From Caldifarciminota bacterium UBA5631 (lineage in GTDB: Bacteria > Hydrothermota > Hydrothermia > UBA1063): a stretch of 64,000 bases of DNA. This document shows, one piece after another, positions 33,899-43,700 of this stretch. The translations under genes were made by a program, and so were the position numbers. Position 1 is the stretch's first letter. Each line of letters opens with the position of its first letter. The notes beneath the pieces were generated by a model, which saw only the letters and a list, made by a program, of their open reading frames with translations, was not told the DNA's origin and ran no database searches. The stretch is from NCBI GenBank assembly GCA_002421425.1, contig DIJZ01000024.1, forward strand, positions 1 to 64,000, written 5' to 3'.

Positions 33899-34864
33899 TT
33901 ATTCTTGAAAAAACCTTGAAAAACCCTCCGAAAGGTAGGTGGAATCGTCAGTAATAATGTAATACTCCATTCCCTCAAAACTCTTCTGCAAATCTTTAGC
34001 CTTTTCGGGTCCCAGCACAAATATTGCTGTCGCCAGCGCGTCACAAAGTGTCGCATCCTTATATATTACTGTAACGCTCCGAACACCACTCGAAACCGGG
34101 TACCCCGTGAAGGGAGAGAAAATGTGACTGTACCTTTGTCCGCCCTGTTCAACGTACCTTTCGTAATCTCCAGAAGTGCAGCATGCTACATTTGAAAGGA
34201 AAATAACCCTATTAATTTCCTCTTCATGGGGATCTCGAATACCCACACGCCATTTCGCTCCGTCCTTACTTCCCAGGAGGTACAGGTCACCTCCAGCATC
34301 TATTATACCTGACAACGTACCTTTTGATTTCAGATATTCCGCCGCAAGCTGAATTGCATAACCCTTCGCGATGCCAGCCAATGTGATTCGCTGATGTGGT
34401 CCGAGGGCAATCTTTCCGTCAGAGATTCTGATGTTTCTGTAATTAATGTATTTTTGGTATTTTAATATGGAATCTTCTTCAGGAAATACGTACTTTCCCT
34501 GTTCATCGAAGTGCCAGAGATGAACAATGGCTCCAACTGTTATGTCAAAGGCGCCCCCTGTAGCTTCCGATACTTGAATGGCTTTTCTTATGCACTCAAG
34601 TGTGTAAGGGTGCACTGCGACCAGGCTTCTGGAGCTGTTTATCCTGTAAACATCAGACCAGGGCTTTATCGGATTCATGAGGGAATCAATGGTCTTGAAG
34701 ATCTGAAATACGGAGTCACACAGGGTTGAGCAGGAATCGGGCAGAGTTACATTCAAGACTGTTCCCATTACAAGATAAGTTTTCGTAACGAAGTCCTGTT
34801 TTCTTTTGCAACCTGTATAATGAACCAGGAAAACCAGAAGAAAGAATCTCAGAAATCTCCTCAT
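33899..34864 (-). CDS. apbE: FAD:protein FMN transferase (ApbE), lipoprotein
   Basis: ApbE attaches FMN covalently to Thr in (S/T)GAT motifs of periplasmic subunits such as RnfG and RnfD, both encoded at 51-53 kb here. The 321-residue protein has a lipobox (VHYTGC, Cys at about residue 19), TYLVMGTVLNVTLPD, DAGGDLYLLG, SHIFSPFTGYPVSSGVRSVTV and DATLCDALATAIFVLG, the Mg/FAD signature. Its start overlaps tldD as ATGA at 34861-34864, so it is in the nadC-nadX-tldD operon. Confidence 0.94.
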   Translation of the reverse strand: MRRFLRFFLLVFLVHYTGCKRKQDFVTKTYLVMGTVLNVTLPDSCSTLCDSVFQIFKTIDSLMNPIKPWSDVYRINSSRSLVAVHPYTLECIRKAIQVSEATGGAFDITVGAIVHLWHFDEQGKYVFPEEDSILKYQKYINYRNIRISDGKIALGPHQRITLAGIAKGYAIQLAAEYLKSKGTLSGIIDAGGDLYLLGSKDGAKWRVGIRDPHEEEINRVIFLSNVACCTSGDYERYVEQGGQRYSHIFSPFTGYPVSSGVRSVTVIYKDATLCDALATAIFVLGPEKAKDLQKSFEGMEYYIITDDSTYLSEGFSRFFQE

Positions 34865-36285
34865 TTAGAAGGCAATACCTGTACATTTGTAAATTTACAA
34901 GGTGGACTCCCGTGCCCCACTCTCATTACCTGCCCAGGTTCACCTTTACCACATCCCGTAATTCCATACATTTCAAACTCTCCCTCGTTACCAACCATCA
35001 CCAGATTATTCCAGAAAACCGGGGTAATTCCAGTATAGGAAGGATTTCTGACCATACTCTTGACTTTTCCATTTACAACAAGATACCCCAATTCTGTTCC
35101 AAATTGAAAGTTGAGACGCTTATCATCTATGGACCACGATTTGTTGGTTTTGAGCAAAACACCATACTTTGTGCTGTCAATCATACGTTCCAGCGATGAT
35201 TCTCCAGGTTGAAGATTAATGTTGGTCATCCTCACAATGGGAATTCTTGACCAGTCCTGAGCCCTCGCAGCGCCAGAGCTTCTCTTTTTGATATGAAACG
35301 CACTTTCCCTTGAGGAGAGGTACCCCCTCAGTATACCATTCTCAATCAGTTGCAGTTTCTGCGCCTTTACACCTTCATCATCATAACCAAAGGTTCCAAG
35401 GCCATATTGAATAGTTGAATCCTGAAATACATTAAGGATATCGGAACCATACTTGAAAGTACCCAGCTTATCAATGGAGGCAAAACTTGTACCCGCATAC
35501 GATGCTTCAAACCCCAGCACCCTATCAAGTTCCAGAGCATGACCAATAGACTCATGAATTTGCAGGGCCATCTGATCAGGTGCAATGATGACGTCCATTT
35601 CGCCAGAAGGGCAGACCGGAGCAAAGAGTAGCTCCTGAACCTCCTCAACAAGTCTCCCGGCAATCTCAGTAAGATTAAGTTCCTCTACATATTCGTAGCC
35701 CCTTCTTAATACATTAGAAAAGGATCGCTGCTGTAATTCATTGCGCCTTGCTGCGAGAACAGTTAACGATGCCCCAGAATCCACAAATCTCTGATCAATA
35801 AGGCTACTTTCGGTATTTGCAAAAACCTGTTTGAAATCGCGGAATTCAAGGGATGAAATCCTTTGCTTCACGTACCTTCCCCTCTTCATAACTTCATCCA
35901 CTGCAAGTAGCAACGCGATTTTGTCATCAAGAACTACTTTAAAGGGGTTTATCCGAAACTTACTAACGTAAGAGTCTACATATACGTCTTCTTTGCTCAG
36001 ATATGCTTCTCTTCCTACTTTTGATAGCGACGTGGCTATTTCAATTGCGCGTGTCAAAGCTTCCTCTGCGTCTTTTATGGAAAGAGAGCTTACCGCCGCA
36101 AATCCCCACCTGTTATTTACAAGAACTCTTATGCCAATACCTTCCGTCTCACTTCGAGAAATGTCCTCAACAATCCCATCCTTCACGGAGATATATTCAT
36201 TCACTATTTTTACAATCCTGACATCACCATAGAAAACTTTTTTGAGTTTTAGAAGATCAATTATGTTAAGGGCCAGCTCTTTCAT
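34861..36285 (-). CDS. tldD: TldD-family metalloprotease
   Basis: A 474-residue TldD/PmbA family protein. The zinc motif HESIGH lies in IHESIGHALELDRVLGFEASYAG. The N-terminal GIGIRVLVNNRWGFAAVSSL and C-terminal GYLVVNGKVKSMVRNPSYTG are family signatures. TldD usually works with TldE/PmbA to degrade peptides; the partner is absent nearby. I start it at ATG 36285 with GGTGG in front, one base after the nadX stop; a GTG three codons upstream is an alternative. Confidence 0.93.
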   Translation of the reverse strand: MKELALNIIDLLKLKKVFYGDVRIVKIVNEYISVKDGIVEDISRSETEGIGIRVLVNNRWGFAAVSSLSIKDAEEALTRAIEIATSLSKVGREAYLSKEDVYVDSYVSKFRINPFKVVLDDKIALLLAVDEVMKRGRYVKQRISSLEFRDFKQVFANTESSLIDQRFVDSGASLTVLAARRNELQQRSFSNVLRRGYEYVEELNLTEIAGRLVEEVQELLFAPVCPSGEMDVIIAPDQMALQIHESIGHALELDRVLGFEASYAGTSFASIDKLGTFKYGSDILNVFQDSTIQYGLGTFGYDDEGVKAQKLQLIENGILRGYLSSRESAFHIKKRSSGAARAQDWSRIPIVRMTNINLQPGESSLERMIDSTKYGVLLKTNKSWSIDDKRLNFQFGTELGYLVVNGKVKSMVRNPSYTGITPVFWNNLVMVGNEGEFEMYGITGCGKGEPGQVMRVGHGSPPCKFTNVQVLPSK

Positions 36286-36286
36286 T

Positions 36287-37069
36287 TTAACCACCTATAA
36301 CCACATTTTTCCCAATACTCTTCAAAATTTCAAGGCAGGATAGAGCAGCAAGAAAGCTGGTTTTAGGATTACTGGGGAAAGGAACATTTTTCAGAACTAT
36401 CTTCAAATTTCCAGCCTCCGATTTAACTTCGATGGTGTGCTCATTAGATTTAACCTTCGGATCTGCTATAATCACAACCTCAAGCTTTTCCAGCATATCA
36501 CCAGCAAGGCCAAGGGCAACTGCCACATTTATATTCTGCGGAAAAAGTCGCGCAGCATCAACGGCAGACCCGCTGAAAAGAATTTCTGGTTTCGTGAGCG
36601 ACCTTCCAAGAGTAGCTGGCGGCTTTCTCGTTGTGAGCTTTGCGCTCCTGATCTTTACATTAGAAAGAGCCTTAAGACCGTCCAGTCCTGCAACAGCTCC
36701 AGAAGGAACGTAGATTTTCCTTCCCTTTCGCTTTACGTATTCAAACAAACGACCTCTGAACTCGTCATCGGCAAGAGCCCCAGCACTCATAACTACGAGG
36801 TCCTTCCCTGCGTCAATAATCTTGAATGCATAAGCCCTGAGGGCTTCCTGGGAGGCTGCTTCCAGAACAACGTCAATATCACCCTTCAAGAACTCTTCAA
36901 AACTCTCCGCAATTACAGGACGCTTTTCAAGGGAAGAGTAGAGCCAGAAGGCTTTATCAACCTGAGTATCGTAAATTACGTTAAGGACCACGTTCTCCAC
37001 GTTGCCTTTGTCTATTTCCTGGGCAATATAGGAACCAATGGCTCCGCAGCCAATAATTCCAAGCCTCAT
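36287..37069 (-). CDS. nadX: L-aspartate dehydrogenase (NAD biosynthesis)
   Basis: A 260-residue NAD(P)-dependent aspartate dehydrogenase that makes iminoaspartate for quinolinate synthase, replacing NadB. It has a Rossmann start LGIIGCGAIGSYIAQEI, EAASQEALRAY, the catalytic-region MSAGALAD, and VPSGAVAGLDGLKALS, TTRKPPATLG and FPQNINVAVALGLAG, all typical of the family. Its start overlaps the nadC stop as ATGA, which fits the pathway assignment. nadA is not in the window. Confidence 0.93.
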   Translation of the reverse strand: MRLGIIGCGAIGSYIAQEIDKGNVENVVLNVIYDTQVDKAFWLYSSLEKRPVIAESFEEFLKGDIDVVLEAASQEALRAYAFKIIDAGKDLVVMSAGALADDEFRGRLFEYVKRKGRKIYVPSGAVAGLDGLKALSNVKIRSAKLTTRKPPATLGRSLTKPEILFSGSAVDAARLFPQNINVAVALGLAGDMLEKLEVVIIADPKVKSNEHTIEVKSEAGNLKIVLKNVPFPSNPKTSFLAALSCLEILKSIGKNVVIGG

Positions 37070-37908
37070 AACTCCACCTCAAGACTGACATCACAGCTTC
37101 TGACAGTTTTCGTTAAAATTCCAGCGGAAATCACGTTCACTCCCGTCTTTGCATATTCCTCCACGTTATCGAAATCTATTCCTCCAGACGCTTCCAGAAT
37201 TACACTTCCGTAGTATCCTCGGCTTTTATATGCTGCCACCACCTTTGAAACTTCTTCGGGATTCATGTTGTCGAGCATTACGATACTCGCACCCATCTCT
37301 GCTGCTTTCATGGCGTCTTCAAAGGTTTCAACTTCCATTTCTATCTTGTGGGCGAAACTTGACGCCCTTGTTGCTGCTTTCAATGCACTCTCAATACCTC
37401 CAAGTATTCTCAGATGATTATCCTTCAACATTACCTGATCCGAAAGCGAGAAGCGGTGAGTATCTCCTCCTCCAGCCTCAAAAGCCATTTTCTCAAAGTA
37501 CCTCAAACCTGGAGTAGTTTTTCGAGTGCATGCTATTTTGACTTCTGGATTAATTGCCTTTGCTTTCATTACAAAAAAAGCGACCTGCGTCGTTATTCCA
37601 GAAAGGTGAGAAATAACGTTAAGGACAGTTCGTTCTACACTGAGGATTTTTCGCGCATCACCTGTTATGTGAACAAGAATATCACCCTTTACCACCCAGT
37701 CCCCATCCCTCTTATTGAGTTCAGCCCTGATTCCAAGATAGTCCAGCAAAACCTTAGAATAGTAAAGGCCAAAGACCTTGAAGTTTTCCCTGGCCTCAAT
37801 TCGGGCCTTGCAGATTGTATGTTCAGGGATCAACTTTGATGAAATATCATCAAAGGGCAGATCCTCGTCCAGAAAATCAAGCATTTTCTTTAAAATTCTG
37901 TGTTCCAT
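37066..37908 (-). CDS. nadC: Quinolinate phosphoribosyltransferase
   Basis: A 280-residue enzyme converting quinolinate and PRPP to nicotinate mononucleotide. Marks include ERTVLNVISHLSGITTQVA, ACTRKTTPGLRYFEKMA, GGGDTHRFSLSDQVMLKDNH and the C-terminal VILEASGGID. I start it at ATG 37908 (MEHRILKK); the longer reading from 37944 runs through the promoter shared with sucD. Upstream on its strand lie TTGCTT and a TAATAA/AATAAT -10 box about 8 nt from the ATG, without a ribosome site. It leads the NAD/tldD/apbE operon. Confidence 0.94.
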   Translation of the reverse strand: MEHRILKKMLDFLDEDLPFDDISSKLIPEHTICKARIEARENFKVFGLYYSKVLLDYLGIRAELNKRDGDWVVKGDILVHITGDARKILSVERTVLNVISHLSGITTQVAFFVMKAKAINPEVKIACTRKTTPGLRYFEKMAFEAGGGDTHRFSLSDQVMLKDNHLRILGGIESALKAATRASSFAHKIEMEVETFEDAMKAAEMGASIVMLDNMNPEEVSKVVAAYKSRGYYGSVILEASGGIDFDNVEEYAKTGVNVISAGILTKTVRSCDVSLEVEL

Positions 37909-37944
37909 CGTTATAATTATTAAACTTGTTACTGGAATAAGCAA
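37909..37944. promoter_or_regulatory. Bidirectional promoter between nadC and sucD
   Basis: A near-palindromic AT core at 37911-37920 (TTATAATTAT) supplies TATAAT (37912-37917) to sucD on the plus strand. On the minus strand nadC has TTGCTT (37939-37944) and TAATAA (37917-37922). The two start codons are 45 bp apart. sucD uses a long leader with AAGGAGG; nadC appears leaderless. Confidence 0.5.
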
Positions 37945-37953
37945 GGAGGAATT

Positions 37954-38823
37954 ATGGCTATACTTGTGAACAGGAATTCAAGAGTCGTAGTTCAGGGAAT
38001 CACAGGAAGAGATGGGGCTTTTCATGCAAAACTTATGAAAGATTACGGCACCCGGGTTGTCGCGGGTGTAACGCCGGGAAAAGGTGGAAATTTTGTTGAA
38101 GGAATTCCTGTCTTTAATACAGTAAGTGAAGCAGTTGAAAAGGAAGGCGCAGATGTTTCTTGTATTTTTGTGCCTGCGCCCTTTGCTGCGGACGCCATAA
38201 TGGAGTCTGCAGATGCTGGTATAAAGCTCATCGTAGCAATTACGGAAGGGATACCAGTTCAGGACATGGTGAAAGTTGTTGCTTTTGTAGAAGAAAAGGG
38301 AGCAAGGTTAATAGGACCAAATTGTCCTGGTTTAATTACACCGAAAGAAGCTAAGGTAGGGATCCTCCCGGGTCATATATTCTCTAGGGGACCTGTGGGT
38401 GTAATTTCGAGGAGTGGTACCCTAACATATGAAATAGTCAGCCACCTTACTGCCTATGGAATTGGGCAATCTACTGCGGTAGGAATTGGTGGAGATCCGA
38501 TTATTGGTACGAAGTTCATTGATCTTCTGAAAATCTTTAAAGAAGACAGGGAAACCGAAGCAGTGGTCCTGGTTGGAGAAATAGGAGGAACCGACGAACA
38601 GGATGCAGCCCTCTACATCAAAAACGAATTTGGAAAACCCGCAGTAGCCTTCATTGCAGGAAGAACTGCGCCGAAAGAAAAAAGGATGGGACATGCAGGG
38701 GCAATTATTTCGGGAAGTGAAGGGACTGCTGAAGAGAAAACCAGAGCTTTCAATGAAGCGAACGTAGCTGTTGCGAAGGAGCCGCAGGAAGTTGCAATAC
38801 TAGTGAAAGATTTGCTGAAATGA
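37954..38823 (+). CDS. sucD: Succinyl-CoA ligase (ADP/GDP-forming), alpha subunit
   Basis: A 289-residue CoA-binding subunit. The N-terminal NRNSRVVVQGITGRDGAFHAKLM is the nucleotide/CoA Rossmann region, and the phosphorylated His is in RMGHAGAIISGSEGTAEEK. It forms substrate-level ATP from succinyl-CoA with the beta subunit SucC, which is not adjacent or in the window. The start is ATG 37954 behind AAGGAGGA. The stop overlaps the next gene by 4 nt (ATGA). Confidence 0.96.
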   Translation: MAILVNRNSRVVVQGITGRDGAFHAKLMKDYGTRVVAGVTPGKGGNFVEGIPVFNTVSEAVEKEGADVSCIFVPAPFAADAIMESADAGIKLIVAITEGIPVQDMVKVVAFVEEKGARLIGPNCPGLITPKEAKVGILPGHIFSRGPVGVISRSGTLTYEIVSHLTAYGIGQSTAVGIGGDPIIGTKFIDLLKIFKEDRETEAVVLVGEIGGTDEQDAALYIKNEFGKPAVAFIAGRTAPKEKRMGHAGAIISGSEGTAEEKTRAFNEANVAVAKEPQEVAILVKDLLK

Positions 38824-39317
38824 CCTTACTTTTGGCCATCCTATTATCACTTACCTCAGACAGCCTTTTCTCGAATTTAAAGGATTTAGATTTTCAGACG
38901 GGTTTCGTGGAAACAGTTACCTACAAAAATTCTCAAACTGTTGATACCTTCAAAGGAAATCTCAAGCGCAAAGGATCAAAATTAGTGATGGAAGTAAAAT
39001 ATCCTTATGAAGAAAAATACGAGATTCGTGGTGACACCCTTTATGTTTACAGTGATGGGAAGATTTCTTACTATCCCCTGGAAGAAGATGCCATAAGTCT
39101 TTTGAACTTCAATTTCTTATTGGACTCGACTCGCTTCTATACTAAAATACATGGGGACGTAATAGAACTCCGTCCAAAGCAGGATGCATGGTTTAATTCT
39201 GCAAAACTTTTTATTTCAAAGGACTTACCGAGGGCCATTGAAGTCGAGGACAATGAAAAAATAATAAAGTTTACGTTCAGGAACTGGAAGTTTTATGACA
39301 GAAAAACTGGAGAGTAA
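38820..39317 (+). CDS. LolA-like outer-membrane lipoprotein carrier protein
   Basis: A 165-residue exported protein: a short hydrophobic signal (MTLLLAILLSLTSDSL) then a LolA-type half-barrel with FSNLKDLDFQTGFVETVTYKNSQTVDTFKGNLKRKG, LVMEVKYPYEEKYEIRGDTLYVYSD and a C-terminal RAIEVEDNEKIIKFTFRNWKF. LolA carries lipoproteins across the periplasm. The similarity is structural-pattern level, so the call is family-level only. It overlaps sucD by 4 nt and the following thioesterase by 23 nt. Confidence 0.75.
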   Translation: MTLLLAILLSLTSDSLFSNLKDLDFQTGFVETVTYKNSQTVDTFKGNLKRKGSKLVMEVKYPYEEKYEIRGDTLYVYSDGKISYYPLEEDAISLLNFNFLLDSTRFYTKIHGDVIELRPKQDAWFNSAKLFISKDLPRAIEVEDNEKIIKFTFRNWKFYDRKTGE

Positions 39318-39705
39318 TCCTTTTTGCTTCGTTTGCGGACAGGAAAATCCCAGGGGACTTAAGGCAAAAATTGCAAAACAAGCGGACGGATGTTCCATAA
39401 GTATTACACTTGAGAATACACTGGAGGGATACCGAGGGATAATCCACGGTGGAATCCTCGTAAGTCTTATGGATGAAGTGATGGCCTACGCCGTTTCCAA
39501 TGACAATTTGTGGGGTGTTACAGCATCCCTTGAAGTGAAATTCAAGAAGAAAGTGAGTTCAGAAAAACAAATAATCGTGACTGGCAAGGTTATCGAAAGA
39601 AAAGGCTCCTGGGCAAAGGCTTATGCTCAGATAAAATACGAAAACGATGAAGAAATCCTTGCCGAAGCAAAGGGCCTTTTCAAATTACTCCCACTGAAAC
39701 AATAG
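39295..39705 (+). CDS. PaaI-type hotdog-fold thioesterase
   Basis: A 136-residue hotdog protein: FCFVCGQENPRGL, then GIIHGGILVSLMDEVMAYAV, the acyl-CoA thioesterase motif with conserved Gly-Gly and Asp/Glu, followed by VTASLEVKFKKKV. Family members hydrolyse acyl-CoAs; the leading CxxC is common in the 4HBT subgroup with an N-terminal CVVCG. It shares 23 nt with the LolA-like gene, so it is translated in the sucD operon. Confidence 0.85.
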   Translation: MTEKLESNPFCFVCGQENPRGLKAKIAKQADGCSISITLENTLEGYRGIIHGGILVSLMDEVMAYAVSNDNLWGVTASLEVKFKKKVSSEKQIIVTGKVIERKGSWAKAYAQIKYENDEEILAEAKGLFKLLPLKQ

Positions 39706-39755
39706 ATTACCTTCAAGCTTCCGTATTCTTATGAGGACATTGTTAATATTTCAGT

Positions 39756-40691
39756 TCACCAGAGAGTTAAAACCTTTCCAGATCTCAATATGATGCGCAG
39801 AAAACTCTGGTGGTTTTCATCATCATACTCATATTTTCTGCCCTGTACATCGCCAATTTCTGTATTGTTCCCAAAAAAGATGCCTGAAATCGTACGATAA
39901 CGCCTTTCCGTAGTATCAAGTTTTACTCCAGAAACCGCAGCATGGAGAACGAAATTTACCCCAAAACGTACAAAACCAACAACTACCCCTCTTGTTGAGT
40001 CCTGAAGGCAGTTAGCAGTTACTACAATCGTATCTCCTTGATGGGCTCCTCCAATCCTGATCGCTTCACCTGCAATTGTACCAACAAATCCGGGGCTTTT
40101 CCCTGTTGGAGTTGCACCAACATGACAGTGAACCACATCTTTAATTTCATACTCCAATCCAAGAACGTTCTCAACGATAGAAAAAGATGACGTATACAAG
40201 CTTACATGACCCTTTTCAAGAATGAGGCCTCCCTGCAAAACGTGCAAATATTGACCTTCCTCTATGTACTCATCAACGGAAAGTGTCAGATTCAAGGTAT
40301 CACCACTAACATTTATCCACGTAAGAACAATCACCGAAGAGTCCCACCTCTGGGTAGTGACCCATCCTGTGTCACTATAGAAATATTGCCCAAAGGAATA
40401 ATAATCCCTCAAATACAGATTTCTGTAAAGGTTAACGACATTTATAAATGGGGTTGGATCCGTGGGGTCTTCGACCGGGTAACCTTTATCTATCCCAACA
40501 AGAATGGGAATGCCTTCAGGTTCGGGAAGTTGCGCAAGCTGAATATGAGCTTCACTGCTATCTATATCATTAATAAGCTGCCCAAGTTCACCTGTTGCAA
40601 CTTCTGCTTCGTCCTCGTAAGGAAGTGAAGCCTTTTTACAGGAAAGAGTAAGCAGCAACAAAGCTATCAATATCACCAAAGATTTTTTCAT
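39756..40691 (-). CDS. Putative surface or periplasmic lipoprotein, unknown function
   Basis: A protein of about 311 residues with a classic lipoprotein signal (KKSLVILIALLLLTLSC, lipobox LTLSC). A Glu/Asp-rich linker follows, then a beta-rich body with no catalytic motif I recognise. GGAGGTG sits 5 nt before ATG 40691. However, TTGACT-17-TAAAAT ends 6 nt before another in-frame ATG at 40703, so the transcript may begin with AUGGAGGUGAAAAUG and either AUG could be used. The gene follows the cyclase giant on the same strand. Confidence 0.75.
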   Translation of the reverse strand: MKKSLVILIALLLLTLSCKKASLPYEDEAEVATGELGQLINDIDSSEAHIQLAQLPEPEGIPILVGIDKGYPVEDPTDPTPFINVVNLYRNLYLRDYYSFGQYFYSDTGWVTTQRWDSSVIVLTWINVSGDTLNLTLSVDEYIEEGQYLHVLQGGLILEKGHVSLYTSSFSIVENVLGLEYEIKDVVHCHVGATPTGKSPGFVGTIAGEAIRIGGAHQGDTIVVTANCLQDSTRGVVVGFVRFGVNFVLHAAVSGVKLDTTERRYRTISGIFFGNNTEIGDVQGRKYEYDDENHQSFLRIILRSGKVLTLW

Positions 40692-40709
40692 TTTCACCTC
40701 CATAAATTT

Positions 40710-40738
40710 ATTTTACTCTTCACAGGGTTATCAGTCAA
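40710..40738 (-). promoter_or_regulatory. Promoter of the lipoprotein gene
   Basis: On the minus strand TTGACT (40733-40738), 17 bp, TAAAAT (40710-40715), then AAATTT and ATG 40703. The -35 box overlaps the TGA stop (40731-40733) of the upstream gene. Confidence 0.7.
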
Positions 40739-43700
40739 GATTTTTATTTACCACCCGAAGAACGCCCAGTAAAAGGTGCGCCCCCTGCTCTCTCAGCATC
40801 CCAAACAGATAGCCTCTTGCTTTGGCGTCCGGTATCTTTGGGAACACATCGATACTGCAAATCAACTTCAGATTCTCCTCATGGAGCAGCGAATGAAGCT
40901 CACTGGATCTCTCACCGCCCTGTAGAGCAAAAAGGGTCAACCATGAGAGCCTTATCTCGAGAGAAGCATTTCTTATTAAATCCAGCCACTGCATAAGGTT
41001 GTTCGGCTCAAGAAATGAAACCTTTCCATTACAAAGATATTCAAGCATTCCAGCATTTATTAAGGATTCAACGTACCTCAACCCCTGTTCGGAAGAAGAA
41101 TATTCTTTTACTTCCTTTATTATCTTTTCAGTTATCTGACAATCTCCTTTTAGTCCTCTGACTACTGCAATGTATACTCTTGCCTGCAGAACTCTTCCTG
41201 GATTGTTGAGCTTCAAAAATATCTCCTCCGCCCGCGTGAGCATATCAATTGCCTGATCGAATTCCATTCTTTTATAAGCAATTATTCCTCGAAGCAGATA
41301 TGCAATCCCAAGCCTTGAAGGAGCAAGCTCTGAAGCACTTAACATTACTTCGTCCAGTAGAGACTCCGCCTTGTCAAATTCATGCAATTCTAAATTTATT
41401 CCAGCAAGATTAATTCTTGCTTCAGAATAGTAGTCGGGAGACTTCAAATCCTTGAAGATCCTCATCGCTTCTTCATAATGCTGTCTCGCCTCATTAATCT
41501 TTCTCCGATTCACGAATACACGGCCAAGATTATTCAAGACCACAGCCAGAAGAAACCTGCTCCCGGATTTTTTCACGATTGCAAGGGCCTGATTTAAGGA
41601 CTCCTCAGCACCATCGAGATCCCAGTTCCCAAGATAAATCTGGCTAACATTAATCAATATCTTCGCTCTGGAAATTAGCTCGCCGAGCTCCTCAAAAATT
41701 GACATGGCTTTTTCGTAATATGCGAGAGCACTACTAAAGTTGCCGTTAATTTGCTCAATGTTACCAAGGAGGTTGAAATCTGCCCCAAGGGTTTTCAGTG
41801 ACTCTCTCGAACTCAGTCCTGCCTTTTCAATAGCCTTAATACTCAATTGTGCGAAATGTAGAGCGTTTTTGTAATCACCTAATCTCCAGTATACCCAGGC
41901 CTTCTTGTAGCCGGCATAAGCCTGCAGCTCCGGGTCCGCAGACTTTGCGGGCTCCTCGAGATATTTGAATGCTTCTTCAAATCTCGACTGTTTCTCATAA
42001 ATACTCGAAACAAGAATTTCGTACTTAAGTTTAATTGCAGAGTTTTCTTGAAGACCGTCCATATTCGCGTAAAGAATTTCCAGTGCGCTGTCATACTCTC
42101 CCAGACCCTCGAGACACTGAGCTATTTTGTAGGCTACCTCCTCATTCATTCCAAGATTCCTGTAAGCCCTCAGAGCATAGCCATAAAACCCTTTTGAAAA
42201 GGCAAGATCACCAGCTTTTTCGTAGTATTCGAGAGCCTTTTCTTCGTCACCAGAGTTTTCGAAATGGAAGCCAACCAGATAAAGCAAATGCTCATCCTTG
42301 GTTTTTACTCTCTCAAGTTCATGAGCCACAAGGCCATGCAGTCTCTCTCTTTCCCGCCTTGTTAGCAACGAATACACCGCATCTTTAAGTAATTCATTTT
42401 TAAAAATATATTCAAAATCCCCTTCAATGAATGTGGATCCCTGGGAAATAATGAAACCTTCCTTTTCAAGAATGTTAAGGTCCTCCTCTACACTTCGATC
42501 CAGTATCTTTACAAGAATACCCTTCCAGAAATGTTTGCCAATCACCGAGGCAGCTTTCAGGACGTCTTTCTCTCTTTCAGGCAGGCTATCAATAGACTCC
42601 ACAAGCAAGCCACTAATAGTTTCAGGCAGATGAAATTCTTCTGCTTTGAGCCTCAGAGGTCCATACTGGAGAAGGTCCTTGACCCTCAGGAAGAACACCA
42701 ATTCTTCGATAAAGTAGGGATTACCTCGAGTCTTAGACAGCAGTGTCTCAACAAACTCCTGTGAAACATCTTCCTGGGCCATCTGAAGAATAGTTCGGCA
42801 AACGTCTCTTACGAAACCCTCTCCCATACCCGTAAGTTCAATCAAATAATCAAATGGAATTGCCTCCATCGATTCTCTGGAAACAAAAACAAATATCATG
42901 GAACCCGATTGAATTTTCTCCCTGAACCCGAGGAAGAATTTTCGAGATTCTCTATCCAGGAACTGCGCGTCATCCAGAAAAACCACCACTCTCTGCAAAT
43001 CCTTCAACAATACTTCAACAATCCAGGACATTTGAGCTTCCACATCTTTCAAAATCTCCGGGGAGAAACGAACCTCACCGCTAAGGACACTTAAAATTCT
43101 AGAAGACAGCAAATCTGCATCATTTTTAGAAAAATTATGCATAGACTCGAGATATCTTGATATACTCTCAGAATCTAGTACTCCTTCCGTGACTATAGTA
43201 AATATGTCCTCTACGACCTTCCTGAAGCCATAAAGGGGAGTTTGCTTTATGGGATCACACCTGAGATAGGTCTGCTTCACATTTTCAAGTTCTGTAGCAA
43301 TATTGTTTCTTAATTCCGCGCAAAATCTGGTTTTTCCAATACCTGCATCCCCGTAAATATTTACAAAGTAAATCCCACTATTCTTAAAAGCACCCCGCAG
43401 CCAACGGGAAACCGATTCAAGTTCTTCTTTCCTACCTGAAAAAGGGGTCTTAAACCTGCCACGAATGGAAAACTCACTCTCCACAGGCTTTTCTCCAAGC
43501 ACCTCAAAAACCCTGATAGGCTCCTCTCTTCCTTTAACCTTTACCTGCCCAAATTCCCTGAAGAAGAAAAACTGGAAAGTAAGATTAACCATCGCCTCTG
43601 TAACATAAATCTTCCCGGGTTCTGCGAGTTCTTCTATCCTCTGCGCGACATTTACAGTATCACCAAGCACCGTAGGCTTTTCTCCTGCGATTGAAGACCA

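Noticed and set aside
36437..37213. 258-codon plus-strand frame opposite nadX/nadC
   Set aside because: Antisense to two recognised enzymes, with no domain similarity or start signal.
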